A DNA stretch of 8,290 nucleotides from contig JBGTCY010000278.1 of NCBI GenBank assembly GCA_041748615.1, forward strand, positions 1 through 8,290, in the 5' to 3' direction. Position 1 is the stretch's first letter. Every line of letters starts with the position of its first letter. A model generated the notes under the pieces. It searched no databases. It saw only the letters and a list, made by a program, of their open reading frames with translations, and was not told where the DNA came from. The stretch comes from JBGTCY01 sp041748615 (GTDB lineage Bacteria; Bacteroidota; Bacteroidia; Chitinophagales; CAIOSU01). Position numbers and translations under genes: made by a program. Below, one piece after another: positions 1 to 6,101 of the stretch.

Positions 1-419
1 CAGGGGATGATGAAGATTCAGAAGGATTTTCTCCCGGGCTATTATTGTTTGCGCTATTTGGAGTGGTGATGATATTGTTAATGGTGGGTGCAGGAATTGC
101 GGTTACACTAATTGCTTTGATTGTTCTATTCGGATTTATCTCCATTGGAATACTTTCGGTTGCTGTTGTTGTAGGATTAATGAAAAAATCGTTCAATAAA
201 GGTTTTATCAGTTTTTTGATGCTATTCTCTGTAACAGGCGGGCTAATTTCAGGTGTAACAGTATTTTTATTACTGAATGAGTTTTTGCTGGAATGGCAGA
301 TGATGAATGCTGTTATCACCGGAATTTTTATTGGGCTTTCCGCAGGAATTATTTTCGGAGCGCTTTTGGTTTTTATCTTTCAACGAGCTTCCGTTTTCAT
401 TCATAAAAAATTTTCATAA
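1..419 (+). CDS. Hypothetical multi-pass membrane protein, 5'-truncated by the window edge
   Basis: The reading frame is open from the first complete codon at base 3 to the TAA at 417-419, so the gene starts outside the window. The TTG at 45 is an internal Leu codon rather than a convincing start. The visible part begins with an acidic Gly/Asp/Glu/Ser stretch (GDDEDSEGFSPG) and then becomes almost entirely hydrophobic. I count about four predicted membrane segments: two near the start separated by a short turn, then a basic loop (KKSFNKG), then two more, ending in a short basic tail (IHKKFS) that is probably cytoplasmic. No catalytic motif or known family is recognisable. It faces the lipoprotein genes convergently and shares a terminator with them. 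The membrane location is clear from composition, but the function is unknown. Confidence 0.7.
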   Translation, partial: GDDEDSEGFSPGLLLFALFGVVMILLMVGAGIAVTLIALIVLFGFISIGILSVAVVVGLMKKSFNKGFISFLMLFSVTGGLISGVTVFLLLNEFLLEWQMMNAVITGIFIGLSAGIIFGALLVFIFQRASVFIHKKFS

Positions 420-440
420 AAGCATAAACGCCCAAAATAA

Positions 441-476
441 AAAAAAGCCGTCTAAGTATCTTAGACGGCTTTTTTT
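441..476. terminator. Bidirectional rho-independent terminator
   Basis: A perfect 11-bp stem (446-456 AGCCGTCTAAG with 460-470 CTTAGACGGCT) closes a 3-nt loop (TAT). It is flanked by an A-tract on the left and a T-tract on the right, so it can terminate transcription from either side. It lies between the + strand membrane-protein gene ending at 419 and the - strand lipoprotein gene ending at 495, exactly where a shared terminator for convergent genes is expected. Confidence 0.93.
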
Positions 477-494
477 GATTACAAACGGTGAAAA

Positions 495-926
495 TTAATT
501 TCCGCCCATTTTTGTTTTCTTTTTATCCAAAGATTCTTCTGCTTTCTTTTCTTCTCCGCTCATTTTGCTTTTCTTGTCATCCACATTGCCGGTTTCTCCG
601 CCTTCCATTTTTGATTTTTTAGGGTCTGTTTCTTTCTTCGGATCCGTCTTAGTGGTGGTAGTTGTTGTTTTCGTTGTGGTAGTTGTTTTAACAGAACCCT
701 TTTCTGACAACAATACTTCTAATCCGCTAATTCTTTCATCATATTCAGCGCGTATCTGGTCAAGATTGGCTGTCCAGGTGGTGTTCAATGAATCGGTAGC
801 GGTTGCAAGTTTTGAAGAACAGGCGGTTTTTGCCGCGTTCACTGCTTCGGTACAGTCACCGCATCCCTGGAAAATTAACAAGGAAAGGAGGACTACAGCG
901 ATGGATAAATATTTTAATTTGTTCAT
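495..926 (-). CDS. Small lipoprotein with poly-Thr linker and KK(S/T)KM repeat tail
   Basis: The 143-residue protein starts at ATG 926-924. Residues 1-22 form a lipoprotein signal peptide (basic MNKLK, hydrophobic core, then FQGC with lipidation Cys22). Residues 22-76 form a probably helical domain with Cys22, Cys25, Cys36, Trp51 and the triplet E61-Y62-D63. This domain aligns without gaps to the neighbouring lipoprotein at 965-1192, so the two are tandem paralogues. From residue 80 the sequence is low complexity: a threonine-rich run at 81-94 broken only by lysines, then a charged Lys/Asp/Glu/Gly tail with three copies of KK(S/T)KM (103-107, 118-122, 136-140). The tail looks extended and disordered. 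An envelope anchor or spacer role is a guess, and no enzyme family is recognisable. The terminator at 441-476 follows it. Confidence 0.8.
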   Translation of the reverse strand: MNKLKYLSIAVVLLSLLIFQGCGDCTEAVNAAKTACSSKLATATDSLNTTWTANLDQIRAEYDERISGLEVLLSEKGSVKTTTTTKTTTTTTKTDPKKETDPKKSKMEGGETGNVDDKKSKMSGEEKKAEESLDKKKTKMGGN

Positions 927-964
927 GGTAGTGTTTTTTTTAGTTTAACAGATTTGATTTTAAA

Positions 965-1192
965 TTATTGCGCAAGCAGACCTTGTAAATCGTTGATTTT
1001 AGCATCATATTCGGCTTTTAAAGTATCCGCTTTCGCTTGCCATTCGGCATGAAGGGCTTCAATGGCAGTTTTAGTTTCCGCATCGCAGGCTGTTTGTGCT
1101 TCCTGCACCAATTTGTCGCAGTTTTGGCATCCGGTAAATGCCAACGCGAAGGTCAGCAAGCTACCTGTTATAATTACTTTCATTTTTTTCAT
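965..1192 (-). CDS. Small three-cysteine lipoprotein, paralogue of the gene at 495-926
   Basis: I place the start at ATG 1192-1190, giving 75 residues (MKKMKV...). A longer frame to 1231 exists, but its first 13 residues are not signal-peptide-like. With the shorter start, Cys22, Cys25, Cys36, Trp51 and E61-Y62-D63 fall at exactly the same residue numbers as in the neighbouring paralogue, which supports this choice. Residues 1-21 are a lipoprotein signal peptide (FTGC, lipidated Cys22). The rest is a short, probably helical, charged domain ending at GLLAQ. By my count about 22 of 53 positions match the paralogue from the lipobox onward. It lacks the Thr linker and basic tail. Only 38 bp separate the two genes and no terminator is visible between them, so co-transcription is likely. 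Function is unknown. Confidence 0.78.
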   Translation of the reverse strand: MKKMKVIITGSLLTFALAFTGCQNCDKLVQEAQTACDAETKTAIEALHAEWQAKADTLKAEYDAKINDLQGLLAQ

Positions 1193-1232
1193 AGTAATGT
1201 TTGATTGGTTAGTTAAGAATAAGTGCGCCAAA

Positions 1233-1270
1233 TTAAAAAAAAAATCAGTGATAAAAGATTTTTTTTTTAA
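1233..1270. repeat. A10/T10 inverted repeat downstream of purM
   Basis: Perfect 14-nt arms (1233-1246 TTAAAAAAAAAATC and 1257-1270 GATTTTTTTTTTAA) surround a 10-nt loop. It begins 4 bp beyond the purM stop and lies upstream of the small lipoprotein gene on the same strand. With only one G-C pair the hairpin is weak, so a terminator role for purM is possible but not convincing. It could equally be an AT-rich upstream element of the lipoprotein promoter. Confidence 0.4.
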
Positions 1271-1273
1271 AAT

Positions 1274-2446
1274 TTAACTTGTTTTAGAAAAGACAAACGC
1301 ATTCTGCCCGTTTTTAATCACAATTTCCGTTGAATCGGATGATTCAACCCGCCCGGTAATTTTAGCTTCAACAGCGAATGATTTGCTAATCTCCAAAATC
1401 CGTTGAGCGGATTGTTCGTCCGTATAAACCTCAAGTCGTTGCCCCATATTGAAGACTTCATACATCTCTTTAAGGTCGGTACCCGATTCCGCCTGAATCA
1501 ACTTGAAAACAGGTGGTGGCTCAAAGAGGTTGTCTTTAATGATTTTGACCTTGTCCGCGAATTTCAACACCTTTGTTTGTCCGCCACCGGTGCAGTGAAT
1601 CATACCGCTGATTTTTATTTTTTCCGCAAATATTTTTTGAATCACCGGAAAATAAGTGCGGGTAGGGGAGAGCAACAGCTTGCCAATGGTCAAGCCGGTT
1701 TCCGGTTCAATATCCGTCAGTTTTTTTGAACCGGCATATAACAGTTCTTCTTTCACATGCCGGTCATAGCTTTCGGGATATTTTTGATAATACTCATGCG
1801 CCAAAACATCATGCCTCGCGGAGGTCAGTCCGTTGCAGCCGATGCCGCTGTTAGATTCATTTTCATAAGTCGCTTTCCCGAATGAAGCGAATCCCACAAT
1901 CACATCTCCGGGTTGAAGATTAATTTCCAAAACATTTTTTCTTTCCATCCGGGTAAAAGCGGTGAACCCGACATCTACCGTTCTCACTACATCCCCAACA
2001 TCTGCCGTTTCTCCGCCTGCCGAATGAATTTTAATACCCAACGAACGCCACTCTTCCAGCAACTCTGCCGCTCCTTCAATGAGATGTTGCAGCACCTCAC
2101 CGGTCACTAAATGCTTGTTCCTTCCGATGGTGGATGAAATCACCAAATCCCCGACCGCGCCCACACAAGCCATATCATCGAGATTCATCACAAGCGCGTC
2201 CTGTGCAATACTTTTCCAAACGCTGTTGTCACCTGTTTCCTTCCAATACAAATAAGCCAAAACTGATTTCGTGCCTGCCGTGTCCGCGTGCATGATGTTG
2301 CAGAACCGCTCGTCATTTCCGGCAAAATCCGGTAAAATTTTACAAAAAGCATTCGGAAAAAGTCCTTTGTCTAATTTTTGAATGGCACGGTGTACATCTT
2401 CTTTCTGAGATGAAACACCGCGTTGGGAATATTTGGAGCTAAGCAT
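1274..2446 (-). CDS. purM: Phosphoribosylformylglycinamidine cyclo-ligase (AIR synthetase)
   Basis: PurM makes aminoimidazole ribonucleotide from formylglycinamidine ribonucleotide using ATP, the fifth step of de novo purine synthesis, in the cytoplasm. The 390-residue protein starts at ATG 2446-2444. Visible family motifs, in order, are HADTAGTKS (53-61, the counterpart of DGVGTK), GGETAD (144-149, cf. GGETAE), SNSGIGCNG (198-206), LLSPTRTY (258-265), CTGGG (285-289) and FNMGQ (332-336). It is about 45 residues longer than the E. coli enzyme and has diverged motifs such as ADTAGTK. I recall this as usual for the Bacteroidota type rather than as a defect. It is transcribed away from the OmpA-like gene. 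No other purine gene is in the window, and no riboswitch is evident upstream. Confidence 0.95.
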   Translation of the reverse strand: MLSSKYSQRGVSSQKEDVHRAIQKLDKGLFPNAFCKILPDFAGNDERFCNIMHADTAGTKSVLAYLYWKETGDNSVWKSIAQDALVMNLDDMACVGAVGDLVISSTIGRNKHLVTGEVLQHLIEGAAELLEEWRSLGIKIHSAGGETADVGDVVRTVDVGFTAFTRMERKNVLEINLQPGDVIVGFASFGKATYENESNSGIGCNGLTSARHDVLAHEYYQKYPESYDRHVKEELLYAGSKKLTDIEPETGLTIGKLLLSPTRTYFPVIQKIFAEKIKISGMIHCTGGGQTKVLKFADKVKIIKDNLFEPPPVFKLIQAESGTDLKEMYEVFNMGQRLEVYTDEQSAQRILEISKSFAVEAKITGRVESSDSTEIVIKNGQNAFVFSKTS

Positions 2447-2651
2447 TGAATTGAGTTTAATCGAGTAATGAATGCTGTTTCTATTGAAAAAATAGTGAGT
2501 AAAATTCGGAAAAATAAAACCAAACTTGAATTGATTATAAATTTAAATTGATAGAATATAAAAATGTTCTTGAAATTACCCGTAATACACATCCGGCAAA
2601 TTATTGATGTTCATTTAACAGGATTTAATCAATATATTGTTAACAATCCCA
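2447..2651. other. Divergent intergenic region between purM and the OmpA-like gene
   Basis: This AT-rich stretch separates two outward-facing genes and should contain the purM promoter on the - strand. I found no exact - strand match to the Bacteroidota -7 consensus TAnnTTTG; the nearest CAAA-containing sites (around 2520 and 2597) do not fit. There is no hairpin of terminator quality, no RNA gene and no convincing riboswitch fold. A 73-codon open frame on the - strand (2371-2592) overlaps the purM 5' end and looks spurious. Confidence 0.5.
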
Positions 2652-2682
2652 TTTCAGGTATTTTTTTTTGAGACTACATTTG
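2652..2682 (+). promoter_or_regulatory. Probable Bacteroidota-type promoter of the OmpA-like gene
   Basis: TACATTTG at 2675-2682 matches the -7 consensus TAnnTTTG exactly. TTTC at 2652-2655 differs by one base from the -33 consensus TTTG, with a 19-nt spacer that is mostly a T-tract. Transcription would start a few bases beyond 2682, giving a short leader of roughly 10-15 nt before the ATG at 2701. The consensus is established for this phylum; its use here is inferred. Confidence 0.5.
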
Positions 2683-2700
2683 CGAAAATTTATTTTGTTT

Positions 2701-3543
2701 ATGAAAAATCTTTTCATTCCCATATTAGCCATTCTTCTGTTTTCATCCTGTGTAGGAAAAAAGAAGTTTTTAGATGCACAAACAACTCGCGACCAATTAA
2801 AAACGCGAGCTGAAAATTGCGAAAAGGAATTAACCCAAAAACTATCCGAACTTGAAAGTGAGCGCAGTAAATTGAAAAACCTGCAGGAACAGTTGGATTA
2901 CATGAAAGCCACCAACACGAACCTGTTAGACAGGCTTGCCGACCTTTCAGTCATCAGCCAGTCAAGCGCGGAAAGCATCAAAAAATCATTGGATGCCATC
3001 AATGAACAAAGTAAATACATTAAGGACCTGACGACCAACATCCAGCGGAAAGATTCTCTTAACCTGGCATTGGTTACCACCTTGAAACGCTCGCTCAGCG
3101 ATGTGGATGATAAGGATGTCAACATTGAAGTGAAAAAGGGCGTTGTCTATATTTCGCTTTCCGACAAATTATTGTTCCGTTCCGGCAGCGCGAAGATTAC
3201 TCCGAAAGCGGAAGAAGTACTCGGTAAAATCGCAAAAATTCTGAACGACCAGAAAGAATTGGAGATTTTAGTGGAAGGTCATACGGATACCGTTCCGATT
3301 TCAACCGATTGCTTTGAAGACAACTGGGATTTGAGCGTGAAACGCGCTACTTCGGTTGTAAGGTTGCTGCAAACAAAATATAGTGTAACGCCTTCAAGAA
3401 TGACTGCCGGTGGCAGGTCTGAATATCTGCCGAAAACTTCCAACGAATCAGTTGACGGACGCGGAGTCAACCGCAGAACGGAAATCATCATCCTCCCCAA
3501 ACTCGACCAATTTTTTGAATTGATGGCACCAGCAAATGAATAA
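2701..3543 (+). CDS. OmpA-family lipoprotein (peptidoglycan-binding C-terminal domain)
   Basis: I choose ATG 2701, giving 280 residues. An in-frame TTG at 2668 would add 11 residues that disturb the signal peptide and would overlap the predicted promoter. Residues 1-17 are a lipoprotein signal (MKNLFIP..., FSSC, lipidation Cys17). Residues ~20-125 are rich in Lys, Glu, Gln and Leu and look like a coiled coil. Residues ~138-265 are the OmpA/MotB-type domain, with LLFRSGSAKITPKAEEVL (~157-174), EGHTDTVPIS (192-201), DNWDLSVKRATSVVRLL (207-223) and GVNRRTEIII (255-264). This domain in the family binds peptidoglycan non-covalently through the meso-diaminopimelate residue. The likely role is to tether the outer membrane to the cell wall, as Pal does, with the coiled coil as spacer. 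It is transcribed alone from 2652-2682 to the terminator at ~3551. It has no porin barrel, so it is not OmpA itself. Confidence 0.9.
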   Translation: MKNLFIPILAILLFSSCVGKKKFLDAQTTRDQLKTRAENCEKELTQKLSELESERSKLKNLQEQLDYMKATNTNLLDRLADLSVISQSSAESIKKSLDAINEQSKYIKDLTTNIQRKDSLNLALVTTLKRSLSDVDDKDVNIEVKKGVVYISLSDKLLFRSGSAKITPKAEEVLGKIAKILNDQKELEILVEGHTDTVPISTDCFEDNWDLSVKRATSVVRLLQTKYSVTPSRMTAGGRSEYLPKTSNESVDGRGVNRRTEIIILPKLDQFFELMAPANE

Positions 3544-3576
3544 AAAAAAAGCCCCTTTAAAAAGGGGCTTTTTTTT
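3542..3576. terminator. Bidirectional rho-independent terminator
   Basis: The GC-rich stem GCCCCTTT (3551-3558) pairs with AAAGGGGC (3561-3568), with a tract of nine A on the left and T on the right. The stop codon of the OmpA-like gene abuts the A-tract, and the bacilliredoxin gene ends at 3588 on the opposite strand. Its symmetry suits termination of both convergent genes. Confidence 0.93.
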
Positions 3577-3587
3577 ACCTGCTTAAA

Positions 3588-4001
3588 TCAGCAATGCTCA
3601 TTAAACGCCTGCTTCAGATTTTCCGCAATCACTTCCGCGGGTCTGCCTTCAATGTGATGTCTTTCCAAAAAGTGGACGAGTTGTCCGTCTTTAAAAAGCG
3701 CGATTGAAGGCGATGAGGGAGGATAGGGTTGCATGTATTCGCGGGCGCGGGCGGTGGATTCGCGGTCAACTCCGGCAAATACTGTTGTCAGGGCAACAGG
3801 TTTTTTAGCATTTTCCAGTGCTATTCTCACAGCGGGGCGTGCATTCCGGGCGGCACATCCGCAAACGGAATTCACCACGACCAACGCGGTGCCTTGCTGG
3901 TTGTTCAACACGGCATCCACATCGGCTGCTGATTGTAATTCTTTGAAACCGACTTCCGTCAGTTCGCCTTTCATCGGGGCTACGAGTTCTGGTGGGTACA
4001 T
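3588..4001 (-). CDS. BrxA/BrxB-family bacilliredoxin (YphP/YqiW type, CGC motif)
   Basis: The 137-residue protein starts at ATG 4001-3999 and has the typical family length. The diagnostic active site is NSVCGCAARNARP (44-56), with the Cys-Gly-Cys pair at 47 and 49 in a thioredoxin-like fold. Downstream family-like segments are TTVFAGVDRE (72-81), YPPSSPSIALF (93-103) and ERHHIEGR (113-120). The chain ends in Cys137. In Bacillus these proteins remove bacillithiol from mixed disulfides on oxidised proteins; some family members also show weak disulfide isomerase activity. Whether this organism uses bacillithiol cannot be told from the window. The gene is last in the suf-linked cluster, 63 bp after the DUF59 gene. 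No clear promoter or terminator lies in that gap, so co-transcription is plausible and would fit repair of thiols in iron-sulfur or persulfide proteins. Confidence 0.92.
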   Translation of the reverse strand: MYPPELVAPMKGELTEVGFKELQSAADVDAVLNNQQGTALVVVNSVCGCAARNARPAVRIALENAKKPVALTTVFAGVDRESTARAREYMQPYPPSSPSIALFKDGQLVHFLERHHIEGRPAEVIAENLKQAFNEHC

Positions 4002-4064
4002 CTGATGATTGTTTTATGGTTTAAAAAAATATTTTAAGTTTCAATGTGTTTAACATCATTTTTC

Positions 4065-4397
4065 TTATAAAAATCCCAATTCCAATTTAGCCGCTTCCGA
4101 CATCATTTCCTGGGTCCAGGATGGTTCCCACGTCAAATCTAATTTCACATTACCGATACCGGGAATCCCTTTGATTTTTTCTTCCACCTCCGGGGGCAGG
4201 GTTTCCGCCACCGGGCAAGAGGGCGAAGTGAGCGTCATCAGCACATGAACATTATTCGCGGGATCCACGTTCACTTCGTAAATCAACCCAAGTTCAAAAA
4301 TATCCACCGGGATTTCAGGGTCGTAACAGGTTTTCAAAACATTGATGACATCATCCCTGATTTCGGCAAAAGTTTTTGTAGCAGTAGGTTCGGACAT
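4065..4397 (-). CDS. DUF59/MIP18-family SUF-associated iron-sulfur assembly protein
   Basis: I place the start at ATG 4397-4395, giving 110 residues. A longer frame begins with TTG inside sufE and adds ten residues (MRYKTVKKSI) that do not look conserved. The protein spans one DUF59 domain with VLKTCYDPEIPVDIFELGLIY (20-40, containing the family DPE(I/L)P motif), LTSPSCP (56-62) with the conserved reactive Cys61, and a C-terminal WEPSW (90-94) typical of the short SUF-linked branch (YitW/SufT-like). Family members act in iron-sulfur cluster maturation or transfer to target proteins; the exact step is not settled. The gene follows sufE by 19 bp on the same strand, so it is almost certainly in the suf operon. 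I leave the symbol blank because several names are used for this family. Confidence 0.92.
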   Translation of the reverse strand: MSEPTATKTFAEIRDDVINVLKTCYDPEIPVDIFELGLIYEVNVDPANNVHVLMTLTSPSCPVAETLPPEVEEKIKGIPGIGNVKLDLTWEPSWTQEMMSEAAKLELGFL

Positions 4398-4416
4398 AAT
4401 TGATTTTTTAACTGTT

Positions 4417-4842
4417 TTATAACGCAAGCGCGAATGCTTTCATTTTCTGTATCATCGCGGTCAGCCCGTTGGAGCGCTGCGAACTGAGATGACCGCGCAA
4501 ATTTATTTTATCAATGAACTCCAACTTTGCATTCAGAATGTCGTCCGCTTTTTGATTAGATAACACTCTCGTTAGCAGACCGATGATGCCTTTGGTAATC
4601 ACCGTATTACTGTCCGCTTCAAACAGCACGCGCTCGCCATTTCTGGAAGCATGCAGCCACACTTTCGACTGACATCCTTTCACTAAGTTGTCATCCGTTT
4701 TATTCGCCTCACTTATCTCCGGCAGTTGCTTTCCGATATCAATCAGGTATTCATATTTATCCATCGGATTTTCAAACATGGCGAATTCTTCGATGATTTC
4801 TTCCTCGATTTCCCGGATGCTTTTATGTGTTGTTTCGGTCAT
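4417..4842 (-). CDS. sufE: SufE, sulfur acceptor for the cysteine desulfurase
   Basis: SufE takes the persulfide sulfur from the SufS active-site cysteine, stimulates the desulfurase and passes sulfur to the SufBCD scaffold. The 141-residue protein has the usual length. Visible family elements are the N-terminal helical region with DKYEYLIDIGKQLP (28-41), NLVKGCQSKVWL (52-63) with the acceptor Cys57, and the late segment LRGHLSSQRSNGLTAMI (114-130). The start ATG (4842-4840) overlaps the sufS stop TGA in an ATGA arrangement, which indicates translational coupling and matched amounts of donor and acceptor. The DUF59 gene follows 19 bp later. No key residue is missing. Confidence 0.96.
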   Translation of the reverse strand: MTETTHKSIREIEEEIIEEFAMFENPMDKYEYLIDIGKQLPEISEANKTDDNLVKGCQSKVWLHASRNGERVLFEADSNTVITKGIIGLLTRVLSNQKADDILNAKLEFIDKINLRGHLSSQRSNGLTAMIQKMKAFALAL

Positions 4843-6101
4843 AGCAACATTACTTTTGCTTTTTCAATTCCCTCCGCCAGCTTGTCCAATTCTTCTTTGG
4901 TGTTGTAAAAAGCTAAGGAGGCGCGGCACGTGCCTTCGATGCCGAAGCGGTGCATCAGCGGCTGACAGCAATGGTGCCCCGTGCGGATGGCGATGCCCAG
5001 GTTGTCGAGAATGACGCCTACGTCAAACGGGTGATGGTCGCCCAACAGGAATGAAAGCACGGACGCTTTTTCTTTTGCAGTCCCGATAAGGCGGATACCT
5101 TCGATGTTTTGTAAAAGCTGAGTGCCGTATTCGAGCAATTCGTTTTCGTAGCGGAGGATGTTGTCGAGACCGATTTCGGAAATGTAATCTAATGCCGCGC
5201 CCAACGCGATGCCGTCAGCGATGTTGGGCGTGCCGGCTTCGAATTTAAAAGGCAGGGTGTTGTAGGTGGTTTTTTCAAACGTCACTTCTTTTATCATCTC
5301 TCCGCCACCTTGCCAGGGCGGCATGGCTTCGAGCCATTTTTCCTTGCCGTACAAAATGCCAATGCCGGTAGGCGCGTAAATCTTGTGTCCCGAAAAGCAG
5401 AGGAAATCGCAATCCAATTCCTGCACATCCACCGTGAAGTGCTGCACCGCCTGTGCCGCATCTAAGAGTACAACTGCTCCAGCGTCATGCGCCTTCCTGA
5501 TGATTTCCCGCACGGGATTGACCGTGCCCAATGAATTGGAAGTGTAAACAACGGCAACCAACTTGGTTTTTTCGTTGAGCAGATTTTCATATTCTTCGAA
5601 AATCAACTCTCCCTTTTCATTCACGGGAATGACGCGCAATTTCGCTCCCTTCTCCTCACACAGCATTTGCCACGGCACGATGTTCGAATGATGCTCCATC
5701 GCGCTGATGATGATTTCATCGTCTTTGCCGATGAATTTTCTGCCATACGTTTGCGCCACGAGGTTGATGGCTTCCGTAGTGCCTCGCGTGAAATTGATTT
5801 CCCCTTCCGATTGCGCATTCAGAAAACGCTGCACCTTGCCGCGCACCGCCTCGTAAGCGTCAGTCGCTTTGCCGCTCAGGTAATGTACTCCCCGATGCAC
5901 GTTGCTGTTGTATTCGCTGTAATATTTTGTCAATGCGTCAATGACTACCTGCGGTTTTTGCGAAGTGGCGGCATTGTCAAAATACACCAACGGAAGCCCG
6001 TTGACCTGCTGTTCCAAAATCGGAAAATCCGCGCGGATGCGGGTGAAGTTGAAAGCGGTGGGGGCGGTATGGGAGGTGGGGGTGGGCATAAAAATTACCA
6101 T
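4839..6101 (-). CDS. sufS: SufS, group II cysteine desulfurase (PLP-dependent)
   Basis: SufS converts L-cysteine to L-alanine and leaves a persulfide on its active-site cysteine for SufE. The 420-residue protein shows YFDNAATSQKP (40-50), NVHRGVHYLS (67-76), AMEHHSN (134-140) with the His pair near the cofactor, DAAQAVQH (214-221), SGHK (237-240) with the PLP-binding Lys240, FEAGTPN (287-293) and RTGHHCCQP (373-381) with catalytic Cys378. The usual motif is RTGHHCAQP, so Cys379 replaces Ala. Two starts are possible. ATG 6101 overlaps the upstream toxin stop by 7 nt, while ATG 6089 (Met5) follows it by 5 nt. Either way the first ~15 residues are a Pro/Thr-rich extension ahead of the conserved FNFTRIRADFPIL. 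sufE overlaps its stop by 4 nt. Confidence 0.97.
   Translation of the reverse strand: MVIFMPTPTSHTAPTAFNFTRIRADFPILEQQVNGLPLVYFDNAATSQKPQVVIDALTKYYSEYNSNVHRGVHYLSGKATDAYEAVRGKVQRFLNAQSEGEINFTRGTTEAINLVAQTYGRKFIGKDDEIIISAMEHHSNIVPWQMLCEEKGAKLRVIPVNEKGELIFEEYENLLNEKTKLVAVVYTSNSLGTVNPVREIIRKAHDAGAVVLLDAAQAVQHFTVDVQELDCDFLCFSGHKIYAPTGIGILYGKEKWLEAMPPWQGGGEMIKEVTFEKTTYNTLPFKFEAGTPNIADGIALGAALDYISEIGLDNILRYENELLEYGTQLLQNIEGIRLIGTAKEKASVLSFLLGDHHPFDVGVILDNLGIAIRTGHHCCQPLMHRFGIEGTCRASLAFYNTKEELDKLAEGIEKAKVMLL
6060..6086 (+). other. G-quadruplex-type motif over the sufS 5' end
   Basis: Four runs of three or more G on the + strand (6060-6064, 6071-6073, 6078-6082, 6084-6086) are separated by loops of 6, 4 and 1 nt, fitting the canonical G3+N1-7 pattern. 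It encodes the Pro/Thr-rich N-terminus of SufS on the opposite strand, so the G-rich strand is the template and the sufS mRNA is C-rich here. The pattern is seen directly; folding and any effect on expression are inferred. Confidence 0.5.

Noticed and set aside
45..47. TTG at 45 as the start of the first membrane-protein gene
   Set aside because: The frame is open to the window edge and the upstream acidic segment reads as ordinary protein, so the gene is more likely truncated than started at this Leu codon.
565..948. Long + strand open frame opposite the first lipoprotein gene, rich in Val and Phe
   Set aside because: It is the antisense of the Thr/Lys-rich tail, whose codons give Val and Phe on the other strand. 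The - strand gene has a lipoprotein signal and a paralogue.
2371..2592. Open frame of 73 codons on the - strand overlapping the purM 5' end
   Set aside because: It overlaps the clear purM coding start in another frame, its upstream part is translated AT-rich intergenic DNA, and it shows no domain or signal.
2447..2700. Riboswitch or purine-responsive leader upstream of purM
   Set aside because: No purine-riboswitch core, no PurR-like palindrome and no terminator/antiterminator pair could be found by eye in this AT-rich region.
4398..4427. TTG-initiated N-terminal extension of the DUF59 protein overlapping sufE
   Set aside because: An ATG at 4397 gives the normal family length, and the extra residues are basic and mirror the sufE 3' end in another frame.
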